This document shows positions 52,050 through 63,286 of a stretch of 64,000 bases of DNA, in pieces. The notes under the pieces were generated by a model. It was not told the origin of the DNA, did no database searches, and saw only the letters and a program-made list of their open reading frames with translations. The position numbers were made by a program, and so were the translations under genes. Source of the stretch: Symsagittifera roscoffensis (taxonomy: Eukaryota; Xenacoelomorpha; Acoela; Convolutidae); NCBI RefSeq assembly GCF_963678635.1, contig NC_087068.1:48567724-48631723 (forward strand), given 5' to 3'. Position 1 is the first letter of the stretch; each line of letters opens with the position of its first letter.

Positions 52050-53206
52050 CATTGGCTCTAACTAAAAAAAAATGAGCGCGCATAAAGTACGCAGTTTTTG
52101 ATTAGAATCTCACAATAAGTTTCAAAAAATGGTTTTTTTGGGCTTGTTTTTTTCATAATAAATTTTTGTTTCGACCATTAAAATGGGCACGAGCTTTGTA
52201 TTCGGGTGTGTTTTATTTTTTTTTCCACGCAAAATCAGGTACAACAAATTAGATTGAGTGATTATCATACAAGAGTTCTTGCAGTCGTGATTCGCCCCAC
52301 AGTCGTGTCGAGAAAAACCGGAGTGAATTTTTTGAATTTTCGTCCTATTTTGAGTGAATAAAGCGAAAAAGCTTACAAATAAAAAAGCTCACAATAACTT
52401 AATTTGAAACGTAAGAACTTATTTTTACTTTACGAAAATTTTATGATAAAAAATAGTACGAATCATTTTCTGATTTTTTGCTTTTCTAATAATTAGCCTA
52501 GGCATATTAGGTCAAATGTTTTGTCGCGCAACCTCTGACGCTGCCTAATCTTTTCAACTTAAGGAGATATTTGTTGAAAAAAATCAATTCAATCTTTGAA
52601 TAAGGTGGTAAGTAAAAACACTCAAGACATTGGCTCTAACTAAAAAAAAATGAGCGCGCATAAAGTACGCAGTTTTTGATTAGAATCTCACAATAAGTTT
52701 CAAAAAATGGTTTTTTTGGGCTTGTTTTTTTCATAATAAATTTTTGTTTCGACCATTAAAAATGGGCAAGAGCTTTGTATTCGGGTGTGTTTTATTTTTT
52801 TCCACGCAAAATCAGGTACAACAAATTAGATTGAGTGATTATCATACAAGAGTTCTTGCAGTCGTGATTCGCCCCACAGTCGTGTCGTGAAAAACCGGAG
52901 TGAATTTTTTGAATTTTCGTCCTATTTTGAGTGAATAAAGCGAAAAAGCTTACAAATAAAAAAGCTCACAATAACTTAATTTGAAACGTAAGAACTTATT
53001 TTTACTTTACGAAAATTTTATGATAAAAAATAGTACGAATCATTTTCTGATTTTTTGCTTATCTAATAATTAGCCTAGGCATTTTAGGTCAAATGTTTTG
53101 TCGCGCAACCTCTGACGCTGCCTAATCTTTTCAACTTAAGGAGATATTTGTCGAAAAAAATCAATTCCATCTACCACATAAGGTGGTAAGTAAAAACACT
53201 CAAGAC
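52050..53206. repeat. Tandem pair of about 578-bp repeats
   Basis: 52050-52627 and 52628-53206 begin CATTGGCTCTAACTAAAAA and agree at nearly every position, including runs of A and T. They lie just upstream of a plus-strand gag remnant and could belong to the LTR or leader of that element, but no TG...CA ends or PBS are visible. Confidence 0.75.
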
Positions 53207-53666
53207 AAAGGCGGTCGTAAGCACTGTCTTCGAACGAATTGAATTTACACCGTTTAGTTTCGGGGTAACTTTTTCGCTCCTCTCAAACAAAACCATTAGC
53301 GAATTAGAATGTACTGTCAATAGCAAACAAAATCAAGAGAGAGCGCATCTCAATCGTTGCGAAAAATTAAACAACTACAGCAGAGTAAACGAATTCCCTA
53401 TCACTGAACGACTCAAATTTGCTCTCGGCCAATAAAAGCGCAGTAGGCAAAATAAATCATTGAGCTTCTTGACAGTGGAGGTCAACTAGCTATGCGCTGG
53501 AAATGTTAGCCAATCACAGGCCGGTACACAAATAACAAACAATTTTTATTGGAAAACGAGAAAACAGGTGACAATGAGGTCAGCCTCTGACTAAAGCTGA
53601 CAGCTTTTTCCTAATCGCCAGCTTGTCCAAAACTAGGAGACGTGTAGGGTGTGAACTCTCTTTGGT

Positions 53667-54336
53667 AGGGGCAGTAACAGAGAGAGGATGCACGGGCAGT
53701 AACAGAGAGAGAAGCTCGTAACAGATTAGCACGGGATAGAGTCCTATTAGAGATCGAAGAACGTGTAGCACGAGGACCTAAAGTGAGACACAACGTATTT
53801 TACCACGAAGTTGGAAAACGTTTAACATCCAGACTATTTCTAGCTTTGGGCACAGAAGACAAGAAGAAATCTGTACAAAAAAATTTTCACACGGAAATAT
53901 CTAAGCTCGGCTTTCGAGATATAGTGAGATTGGCAAAAATCTCCTCTGAAAAAACGAAATGCATCACTTACGAGCGATACAAATTGTTTACACGTTAGCA
54001 TGAAACGAATGAAACTCTCGAATCCCTTCACGCGGCGTTGACTGCACAAGCAGCAAAAGCGGAGATGGGAGGATTGGAAGAAGAACTATTTAGAGATTTA
54101 TTTATATCCCGGATGCGGAATGTTGAACTTCAAGACACTCTAACTTTTGAAACATTCACACCAGAAGAAGTACAAAAGCGAGCAATCAAATTCGAACAAA
54201 GTAAGCAAACTACGCAAGCATTTCAAAGGTCCTCAACAAGTACTACTACTACGGGACTATTATCAAACGCGCAAACTAAAATAAAACAAGAACCAATCAT
54301 GGCAATTGGAACCAAGGGATATAACAAATGTCTTCT
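53667..54336 (+). pseudogene. gag: Ty3/gypsy-type gag remnant (second, unrelated LTR element)
   Basis: One frame reads LLEIEERVARGPKVRHNVFY, GKRLTSRLFLALG, then after a TAG at 53996-53998 continues HAALTAQAAKAEMGGLEEEL, DLFISRMRNVELQDTLTF, FTPEEVQKRAIKFEQSKQT. This is the capsid part of a gypsy-type Gag (the F-I/V-S-R-M block and the F-x-P-E-E-V-x-x-R-A-I helix). No zinc knuckle or pol follows: at about 54340 the sequence leaves the frame and repeat C begins. It is on the opposite strand from the giant element and its Gag is a different subfamily. Confidence 0.75.
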
Positions 54337-54423
54337 AAAATTGTTTTTCTTAATCACACCACGCCAAAAAAACGACACTTATTCGAAAAAAGTAATTTTT
54401 TGAGACTGGTCGGAACAATCTGT

Positions 54424-55697
54424 GCTTCTTGCACAGTAACCGGCTATCGTGCTTCTATTTTAATATATCAATTCAATTTGTTTATTATTTTAAAAAAATT
54501 CAACCCGCAGTTTTTGGTCAGTACTAGGCGTGTTATGTCACAAATGCAAAAAAATATAGATGGAAAAAATTATGGAAGTAGATGTACTTTTTGAAAAAAA
54601 AAATTAATGTTTTGGAAGATCTGGATAAACTGAGTTAAGTTTTTTTTTGCTGGGGAATTTCTGGAAATGCCATCGTAATTTATATAAAAACTGAATATCA
54701 ATTGAAACGGAAAGTTTAATTGAGATCATTCACCAACTCACAAAAGTTGATAAAATAAAATCTAGGCAGCATCGATTTTTAGTTGTTTTGGTTGTCCTTT
54801 AAGCTGAGTGGTATTTCATTATTTTAGTATATTATGTTTTTTGTTTGGCATCTGGAGTATATTATGGCGTGACTGTGGATTTTTACTTAGGTGCTCCAGA
54901 TCAGGGTGGTGAAAAGTATACACGACAGAAACAATTTTTGGTTCTTGTTGAGGACTCCTTTGAGGACTACAAACAGGACAGATCGAAACTGTCGGATTTT
55001 CTTTTGATCACGTGCCCAAAACAAACTAGTAGTCGACCACATTGAAATATAGGAACACTGGTTTATGGCAAGTTTATGTTCTTTCGAAGAGCGTGAACAA
55101 AGTACAGAACAGTCTAATTCAGTTCCAAGGAGCAAATATGACACTGCAGCATGGACTTTCCCCTCACTAAGTCGGCCTTGTTCCAACGGTTACGATGCAT
55201 GGTGACCATATGGTGAACAGGGAACAGCCCAAATATTAGGCGGTATTCACCATAACCTAAATTGTTTTGAGCCTCTAAACTGCTGCTCTACAATGCCGGC
55301 TCGCAGCTCCCAGTTCTCCCGAGATTTCTGCGCCAGATGGGATCCCGGTTGCCCCGTCTTGAGTCGACTTAATTTTTGCGACACCAATGGAGGCTAAAAT
55401 GGTCGGTGTCTCATCCAATATCTATTCAAGACAGGATTACACTACTTACGGTTGACTAAGAAAAAGTTACTACGACAAAACAAGTGTACAACGATGCACG
55501 AGGACGCCAAGAAAGTTTACTCGATGAACTAACGAGTGTTCAATCTCAGGCCAGTAAAAGAGCAGACGACATTGAACTAAAGGACGGAACCAAGCCTTAA
55601 CGATTTTTTTGTTTTTAATTATGGCCATTAGAGAAGACGAGGAAAGGGCAACATACCTGGAACTTGTTGAAGACGTATATGCTTAAGTAAACAATGA
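54424..55697. repeat. Repeat C, copy 2 (runs into the assembly gap)
   Basis: Second copy of the repeat at 49887-51150. It keeps a slightly clearer coding trace at its right end (MAIREDEERATYLELVEDVY at about 55621-55680). It stops at the N run, which probably formed because the assembly could not bridge this repeat. Confidence 0.65.
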
Positions 55698-55897
55698 NNN
55701 NNNNNNNNNNNNNNNNNNNNNNNNNNNNNNNNNNNNNNNNNNNNNNNNNNNNNNNNNNNNNNNNNNNNNNNNNNNNNNNNNNNNNNNNNNNNNNNNNNNN
55801 NNNNNNNNNNNNNNNNNNNNNNNNNNNNNNNNNNNNNNNNNNNNNNNNNNNNNNNNNNNNNNNNNNNNNNNNNNNNNNNNNNNNNNNNNNNNNNNNN
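55698..55897. other. Assembly gap, 200 N
   Basis: A run of exactly 200 N, the usual placeholder for a gap of unknown size. Any open frame drawn through it is an artefact. Confidence 0.99.
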
Positions 55898-55925
55898 GGT
55901 CTAAACAAAACTTTCCAACATAAAC

Positions 55926-55958
55926 ACTGCTTTTTAATAGAGGGTGTTAAAAAGCAGT
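55926..55958. repeat. Perfect 12-bp hairpin
   Basis: ACTGCTTTTTAA, nine bases, TTAAAAAGCAGT. Role unknown; it may be one end of a small element. Confidence 0.5.
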
Positions 55959-58349
55959 AGTATTTTATAGCATCAAAGCCGATTTAGGAGCGTGGACAGT
56001 TACTCAGTGATTCGAACATACTTCGTCATCTATTGAACCCCCCTGTTATTAAGACATTCCCTTTTTTTGGTTTAAAAGGATAACTTTGTTTCCAATAACA
56101 GTTAGTGCACTTGAGTAGATTTAAAAGGCAGTAAGCCTAGCTGTTAAGGACGCCTCAAGGATGCCAAAATGATGGAGAAGGACTTGAAATAGTTATGTTA
56201 TGTGATCATTTCAGGGCCTGGTATGTACCAGATATGTACCAAGGCCAACAATTTGGCCTAAACATAACCTGATAAATGTAGCGTTCATAATAAAAGCGTG
56301 AAAATGGTATCATTAAAAACCATTATTCAGACTGCGTCAGATATGTTAAAAGGTACTCGAAAAGTCAATCGCCATGCGACAAGTCAACAACGGTGATGAA
56401 GTGTCTCAAATTGAGAGGTTCTCAGGACGATTATGTTTGCACGAGCATTGTCTCATGCTACTTGCAAATAAGACTAGAAGGAAACACAAGTTGATAAACC
56501 TTTCAGTCGATGAGTCGGTTGACTACGTCCTTACGACAAAAGAACAGAACAATAGATATCACGTTTTAATTTATGCAAAAGTTCACCAAGTAACCACACA
56601 CGATGTTGCAAAAAGACATGGTATTTAAACAGTTGAACCGTATAATAACTAGCTCGAAACACGTTAAGTACTTTCTTAATAGAGAGTGAATTCATTTATG
56701 ACCGACTATTAAAAATATTATGCATTATGACAATTATTACCATATTTTAAGTTTAATTAGACTGAAAAATTTCTGTCAGAGATCACACTTTTGACGTCAA
56801 AGCATGAAAAAGACTTGATGAGCTTTTGTTTTTTCGATAAAACAAAGTTAATCGATCGAGATAGAAGTAAACGAAAAAATATGGAAAAACTGGCTGAACA
56901 AAACTTTTGAAACAACACTCGGTTAAACAAAAAAGCAGCTTAAAATTTTTTTAAATACAGGGATGCTTGATGAGAAAATTTGTCATTGAATTCTATAGTT
57001 TAAAAAACTAAATAATTATGAAGGCTTTTTCAAAGAGAATTTTAAATTTATTTCAAATAGCTACTAATCAAGTTCACAGGTAATCAGTATAAAAATTTTG
57101 ACGTCATAAAGAAATTAAACAACAGCTGATTTCGAAAATGGTTGCATTAATGAGCCAAAGGGAAGCCTTTATTTTTGGCCGCAATTCATTGTGAAATCTT
57201 TTGATCAGAAAAAAAACAATTCAGTGGCAAGACAAAACCGATGTTATGAACTTCATGATACAAAATTGAAAAAAAAAATGACCGACTGAAATATAAGAAT
57301 AACCAACAGATTGTTGGAAAAGTGTTTATGAACTGATATGCATAAATCTCTAATTATCATTGCATAACATCTTTAGTTGCAAGAATTTGTAATGGTTGAA
57401 AATTGAACAGTTTGATCCAAGCACCGTTTTGTTCACAAGGAGTTCAAAAAATGAAATTCATTTATAAGTAGAAAAAAAAACATTTTTTGTGCCATTTCCG
57501 TTTTCATTCTAGTTGAACTTAAACTAAACACTTTTCGGAAGGTGAACTTGAATAACAAGTCGTCTGCTAAAAATTCAAAGAAAAGTCGAAAAATGTTCAA
57601 ACTAAAGAAAGCTCTGATGACCAACATTTTTTGATAACGCTGTGTTAGAACATAAAACCTGACATAAACAGACGACCGACAGTTGAAAAAGTTATAGCGA
57701 TCTCAAACAAAACACAAAAAAAAATCATGAAAACGTAGTAAGAGTAAACCATTCAAATTCGAAAGAAAAAAAAGAAAAAGAAACCTTACACAACCTAACT
57801 TAGTTGAGCTTCAATTATTACACAAAAACGATAAATTTATATTAGACACCAACAAAACTTAGGGCTACTGTAGTTTTTTGTTTCAACTACAATACGACCT
57901 ACCATATTTTGACTGAAAATTTTGCAAGCCTTTTGAAGCACTAATAGTTGAAATTAGCAGTACTTTGACTTAAGCGTTACTTCGACATCCAAAAATAGCG
58001 GAGAAATTATCATGAATTTCTCCCCAAAAATATCATTGCAACCTATTTAGATTATGTTTTTTTTCTGTACTTTGCAAAGCAAGCTTTTAAGCCAAATCAA
58101 GAAACCAAACATAACCAATAGACCATTGCTGGTGTCAAAGAAAACAAGGAAACTGAAACCAATAGCCGTTTTACTCGTTATTGTTCCGACTTTCGATACA
58201 AAAATAACGGAATATTTGTGCTCGGGGTGGGTTTTTTTTTCTTCAGACAAAATTCGACTTTTTAACTAGCCATTTTTGACGGATTTTTTTATATCATTCA
58301 AAAGGTATTGTTGTCCTGAGCTTAAATTCGAAAAAAATTTTCACATGTG
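55959..58349. other. AT-rich intergenic or intronic sequence
   Basis: No gene is supported. The longest open frame (56374-56628, plus) encodes 84 residues without recognisable motif. The region could be intron of the minus-strand gene at 60279-61635. Confidence 0.4.
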
Positions 58350-58712
58350 ATCATTTTTCGTAAAGTTATGGGGGTTTAAAGATTGCCGTTTTGGCCAATT
58401 TGGGACAATTAAAGCGCGATATATTTCGCGCTATTAACGCGTAAGCGGAGAGTTGAATCCGTCTTAGAAATCGTTCCAAATTGGTTGAAAGAAGCTCACT
58501 TGCCATATTTAGTTTGTTAAAAGGAGCGAAATCTATCGTTTTGTACTTTATATGGCGCGTGGGGGGTTATTTTCACTTACAAAAATTCAAATTTTAGAAA
58601 AAAAAATCATTTTATACTATTACATTTAATTTTTTGATGTTATTACTGCTACATAAAACCTTAAAAGGCAGTCGGAACATTCAGGGCTTTGCCCTGATAC
58701 GAGCAGTCTTGT
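58350..58712 (+). repeat. Dispersed hairpin repeat H, copy 2
   Basis: Shares ordered blocks with 62555-63027: CGAAAT...TATC, TATGGCGCGTGGGGG, TTTTCAC, then CCTTAAAAGGCAGTCGGAAC, the hairpin TCAGGGCTTTGCCCTGA (perfect arms TCAGGGC/GCCCTGA) and ATACGAGCAGTCTT. Non-coding, with no clear inverted ends. The conserved end block suggests it defines the 3' terminus of a mobile repeat. Confidence 0.7.
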
Positions 58713-60278
58713 TTATATTATATTTCTAGAAGAGTTGATCAAAAATTAACTTCGCATAACAAATTTAAAAAAAGCGAAAACTCAAAATTCAAATCACAAA
58801 CATGACAAAAGGGCGATAAAATTAAAAACGAGCAAATTTCAAGTAGAAAAAAAACATATAAGGCTCAACATAAGTGAAGGCTGTTTGATGCAATTTTCAG
58901 CAGCACTTGAACCGAATTTTCCTTTTTAAACCAAAGGTGAAGAAAGAATGACATTTTCTTGTTTTGAAGAAAGTAATTTCAATTCTTCGTCGAAGATGAA
59001 TTTGAAGAAAAAAAACATATACAAAGTGAAACAGCGAAAACTAAAAATAAATTTTGTAACATTTCAAAAAAGAAGCATATTACTTAAATCTGAAAAAAAT
59101 CAATTCGCCTCGCGAAATTTATTATTTTCAAATAATTCAACGGTACCGTTGGCAAAAAAAATCATATGGTTTTCGTATGCATAGGTCTTTTGAAGGATAT
59201 TCATTCCATTTTAAACTCCGAAGTCGAAACTAAGTTTATACACGGAACTACCATATTATACTATATACTCCGAATGAAGCCTCAAACTGAACGAGTCGCC
59301 TCTAAAAATGTTGCAAGTCAACAGGCCATTTTTTATTGAAAATAAGACGATAAAATCAAGTGAATTGCAAAAAAAAAAAAAAAATCAGCACCATAAAAGT
59401 TCATTTTAATGATGATCTACATGAAACTAATTTGAAGTTTTCACAATTACAATATAAATATTCGTTTTCAGCAATTATACGATTCTGGTGTAACTCGAAC
59501 AATCAATAAACGCTTTGAAAGTTTGACCGCTGAATATAGCATACCTATAGAAAGTATTTTAAGTCTATAAATGTCTTCAAAATTGTCTTTGAAAAATGGA
59601 TTAAAAACTATTAGATGTTACTTCATATTTATAGCTCACTTTTTATCTCTATGATCTTATGCAGAATCTGAAGAACTTGATCGATTGACTCATAATTTAT
59701 GTTCGTTTTAAGCTTTTCCGATTCTTATTTTAAGTTAATAGACAAAACGATTAAATATGACGACTATTATATACAACAAATCTAAAAATAGATAAATAAG
59801 TATCAAAACTTTACAATATAACTGATTCAGGAAAAAACAAAAGAGTTATGCAGACAGTCTTCTTTTTGAATTATCTATGATATTGATGAAAAATTCTATA
59901 AAAACTGCTAATTATGGAAAAAGAGGCACAATTGATGCAAGTGTAAAACGGAAAAATACTAATAAAAGTTGTTGCTAAAACTGAAGAAATGTCTATATTA
60001 GCATCAATATTTAGCAAATCAAGCTAAGTAAACACCATTTAGGTTCGATAGAAGAAAAAACCAAACCCATATAATTCTCTAGCGACGCCTATGGGAATCA
60101 TAATTTTTCAGAACAGATTGATACAGTTTCAATTAAGACAGCATTAGGAAATACAGCATTACTTAATTATTGTTAACTATATTTAGAAAATGTTCGAATG
60201 ATTCGATTAGTCTAAAAAGCTCTTTTCACAGGCTCTAGTTGATTTTTTTTTACGCCAAGTGAATATAAAATAACAAAC
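58713..60278. other. AT-rich sequence, probable intron
   Basis: No gene, RNA gene or repeat recognised. It follows, on the minus strand, an exon that ends in phase 2 at 60279, so it is probably intron. Confidence 0.45.
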
Positions 60279-61635
60279 CTATTAAAAGGAGTCCCATTTC
60301 CGTAGTCGACGGGGGATCCGCCTCTGAACGCCTGCTGATGCTGATTCAGCTGCAGCTGCGCCAAACTGTTCGCAGTCGCCGAGTAGAACTTCTGAGTTGG
60401 AGAGACCATAGTTCCAACTGCCGATCGACTGCCGGAGGGTCCCGAAACATTTCCTTGTGGAACCCCTAAACTCATGGTAGCGGTCATTGTGTTTTGCTGC
60501 TGGTTGATTTCTTGGTCTGCGAACCCAATGAGTCCAGAACCAATGGCTCCGACGTTTATCAGGTCTGAGGTTGAGTTATGGAAAGGACCAGTGGCTGGGT
60601 GGGGGTTAGGATATGCTGGCGTTACAGACTGAGCAGAGGCGGGAGTGCCGATTGGACGCATGATCTGTTGTTCGGGTGAATCGTTGGGGGAGAAGACTGC
60701 TGCGTCCGGGTTGAGAGGATTAAGAGGAGCGAATGGGGAGGGACTTGATTGCAGGTGGTGGGGTTTGCCACCTAGAGAAGATGCTGACTTCCAGAAGAGT
60801 CCAAGATCTGTAAAAAAATAAACACTCACAAAACTCTAGGCAATCCAAGTAGTGATAGTTATAAAGGTTTGAGAGTTTTAACTTCAAACAAGGTATTTGA
60901 TTGAAAAACAAAGCAAGAATTGTCAGAAAAAAACGTACTTCGGGATACATTGGCGTTCCTTGACATTGCACTATGTTGCTGCGCGTTGTTTTGTATGGGC
61001 GAGCTGAACGGAGCTCCATTCAGAGGAATATTTTTCATGCCAGGCAAAGTTGTAGGTCTGTTGGCAGACGGGAATCCAAACTCATTGAAACCTCCCAGGG
61101 AATTGTCCATTACTGCGGTACGTGGTATCCCGTTACCGCCTCTAGATCTCATACTGGAGGGATCGATATGTACTAGATTGGGCTGAATTGCAAAAGGAGG
61201 AGAGTAATCGTTTGTGACAAGCATCTGTGAAGAAATTGCATTTGGGTGATGTTTGTTCATTCCTCCAGGAACCCCCATCATACCGGGAGAATCATCAGGA
61301 ACCAACATCGATGTTGAAAACCCTCCAATCACAGGACCTGCTGAATGTTTCTTCAGAGGTGTTGAGGTTATGTTCAAGCTGTTTCCAATAGTATTATTGT
61401 TCGAATCATAAAAATTTTGTGACGCGTAAATTGAGTTCGGCTGTTGATTGCTCGCTAGGCTGAGTTTTTTCGCCGATTGCTTCATGTGTTTCTCGTGGCC
61501 GATTGCAAACTTACTTCCAGAGCTAGTTCGAAGAGTTGACATCGCGGAATCTTTACAGTCCAGATTCCCTTTTCCAGCAGATGGTTTACTGTATACTGTT
61601 GTTAATGGTACCGAATCTCCAATTTTGTAGCTGAC
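60279..61635 (-). CDS. Unrecognised Ser/Asn/Pro/Gln-rich host protein, two internal exons
   Basis: Exon at 60939-61635 (acceptor TTTTCAG at 61636, donor GTACGT) and exon at 60279-60807 (acceptor TTTACAG, donor GTTTGT) agree in phase (1) and give about 408 codons. The protein starts here as VSYKIGDSVPLTTVYSKPSA and is low in complexity: SMLVPDDSPGMMGVPGGMNK, PHHLQSSPSPFAPLNPLNPD, QLNQHQQAFRGG. Motif-like segments are NLGLFWKSASSLGG at the junction and ITSTPLKKHSAGP. This composition is common in RNA-binding or transcription co-factor proteins, but I recognise no family. Further exons must exist on both sides: the first exon here opens in phase 0 after an acceptor, and the last closes in phase 2. 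Confidence 0.7.
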
Positions 61636-62554
61636 CTGAAAAAAAAGATAATCAAATAAAGAAAAAAGCGAATTTAATCAACACTGTTGTTATTGGAGCA
61701 AACTAATTGGCATGCAACTCACCTAGCAACCCTTCTTTTTTAGTAAAGTATCTTTGACGTTTTCATAAATTTTAATATTATTCCGTTCGATTAGTTTTAA
61801 CGACGAGTTTATTCTTATTGTGGCTTGACGAACAGAACAAACCAGCGCGTCGGAATAGGAAAGACTAAAAATTTCAAAGCAGATGCCTTAGATTAAGCAA
61901 AAGTTCTCTTAGTTTCCTGTCGTCTACTGAACCATTTTTAGTGGTTTTTTAGTTTTTTCCTATTTTAGTTGGTTAGTTTTTGTACATCTTGATTCAGGAT
62001 AACTACAGCAATTCTTTTTTGAGTACATTTATATATAGACCTAAAGCGTTACAAAGAGATCACAAACGACAGAAATACTTTCTTTAACATTCTCTAATGC
62101 CATATTTTTAAACATCGAGTGTTTTATTATACTTAGATTGAGTATAAGAACGACACTTGTTGAAAAATGAAACCACAATCAAACTTCAAAAATTCTTTCT
62201 ATAGGTCTTTCTTTTTTGGCTTCTTTGTTCGTGTGTACATTAGTGTACCACTTGCGCTAATTAAAATTTGAGGAAAACACAAAGCAGGATTAGATAACAC
62301 TTCAGCTGAAAAAAAAGACGCTCGATTGCATTTGAAAGAAAAACCACATGGTATAATTAAAAATAGGACATGCCCTGTTATCACACTTTAAAACTAGTTT
62401 TTTTTGCGTGCCCGATACAGAACAAGCGACTCAATAAGCGAAGAAAGTAACAGAATTGTTATGATTGAGGTTGTTTTTTTATTCAGTCAATTACGACTTT
62501 GACAAAAAAAAAACGTTAGTTTTTTTAAACCATACTGAGCTCATTTTTTTCTAA
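61636..62554. other. Intron or upstream sequence, nothing recognised
   Basis: AT-rich sequence upstream of the acceptor at 61636 of the minus-strand gene. No exon or repeat recognised. Confidence 0.4.
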
Positions 62555-63027
62555 AAATTGTAAGATTATATGGGGCAAATAATTGCTAATTTGGCCCATT
62601 TTGAATGATTAACGCCCAATGTGTTGCATTCAGAAAACGCATAAGCGGCAAAATTAAGCATTTCAAAACAAATAAGGACACCAATTTTGATCTTATTAAA
62701 ATACGAGACGATAAATACATTTTTTTTCAATAGCGAGTGGGGGATAAAAAGAAGACATTTATAAAAAAAATTTATTTTTGAATATATTTAAAAAAAAATG
62801 ATTATATGACAATTTTTATTATTTTTTTGATTTTTGATATATCGAAATTTATCACTTTGTATGGCGTGTGGGGGATGATTTTCACAAAAAAAACCTCAAA
62901 TTATAAGAAAAAATTATAAAATACATGTTTTTTCTACATTTAGTTTTTTCATGCTATTACTCCTCCATAGACCTTAAAAGGCAGTCGGAACCCTCAGGGC
63001 TTCGCCCTGATACGAGCAGTCTTTTTG
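62555..63027 (+). repeat. Dispersed hairpin repeat H, copy 3
   Basis: Longest copy, ending with AAAAGGCAGTCGGAAC, TCAGGGCTTCGCCCTGA and ATACGAGCAGTCTT. The loop base differs from copy 2 (C for T) while both arms are unchanged, consistent with a constrained hairpin. Confidence 0.7.
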
Positions 63028-63070
63028 AATAATATTTTTAACTACTCTTTTTTCAGCTGGTTTAAAAGGC

Positions 63071-63286
63071 AACTAGGATCTAGTTAACAATCGCCCTCCC
63101 TTTGGTATCTACTGAAGAATAGCCACCCCTCTAAATAAAAACAGTAAATTGGCACTAGAGCGTTGTATTTAAAATTCACATTTTGTTGTTATCTGATTGG
63201 TCGAAAATTCGACATTTAATTTAACTAAAAATTGCCCCTTTCTTGAAAGGGGGGGTGGGGGCAATTGTTAAGTAGATCCGGTAACT
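63071..63286. mobile_element. Small element with terminal inverted repeats
   Basis: The left end GGATCTAGTTAACAATCGCCC is matched in inverted orientation at the right end (GGATCTACTTAACAATTGCCC on the minus strand), about 18 of 21 bases. The inside has C-rich and G-rich runs. CAGCTGGTTTA at 63055 and CAGCTGTTTA at 63298 could be a remnant target duplication. Non-autonomous DNA transposon is the likely nature; superfamily unknown. Confidence 0.5.

Noticed and set aside
52050-53206. The 578-bp tandem pair as two LTRs of one element
   Set aside because: They are directly adjacent with nothing between them and have no TG...CA ends or primer-binding site.
55615-55960. Open frames on both strands across 55698-55897
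   Set aside because: They consist mostly of N from the assembly gap.
56374-56628. An 84-codon plus-strand frame
   Set aside because: No recognisable motif, splice context or repeat partner; within chance length for this region.
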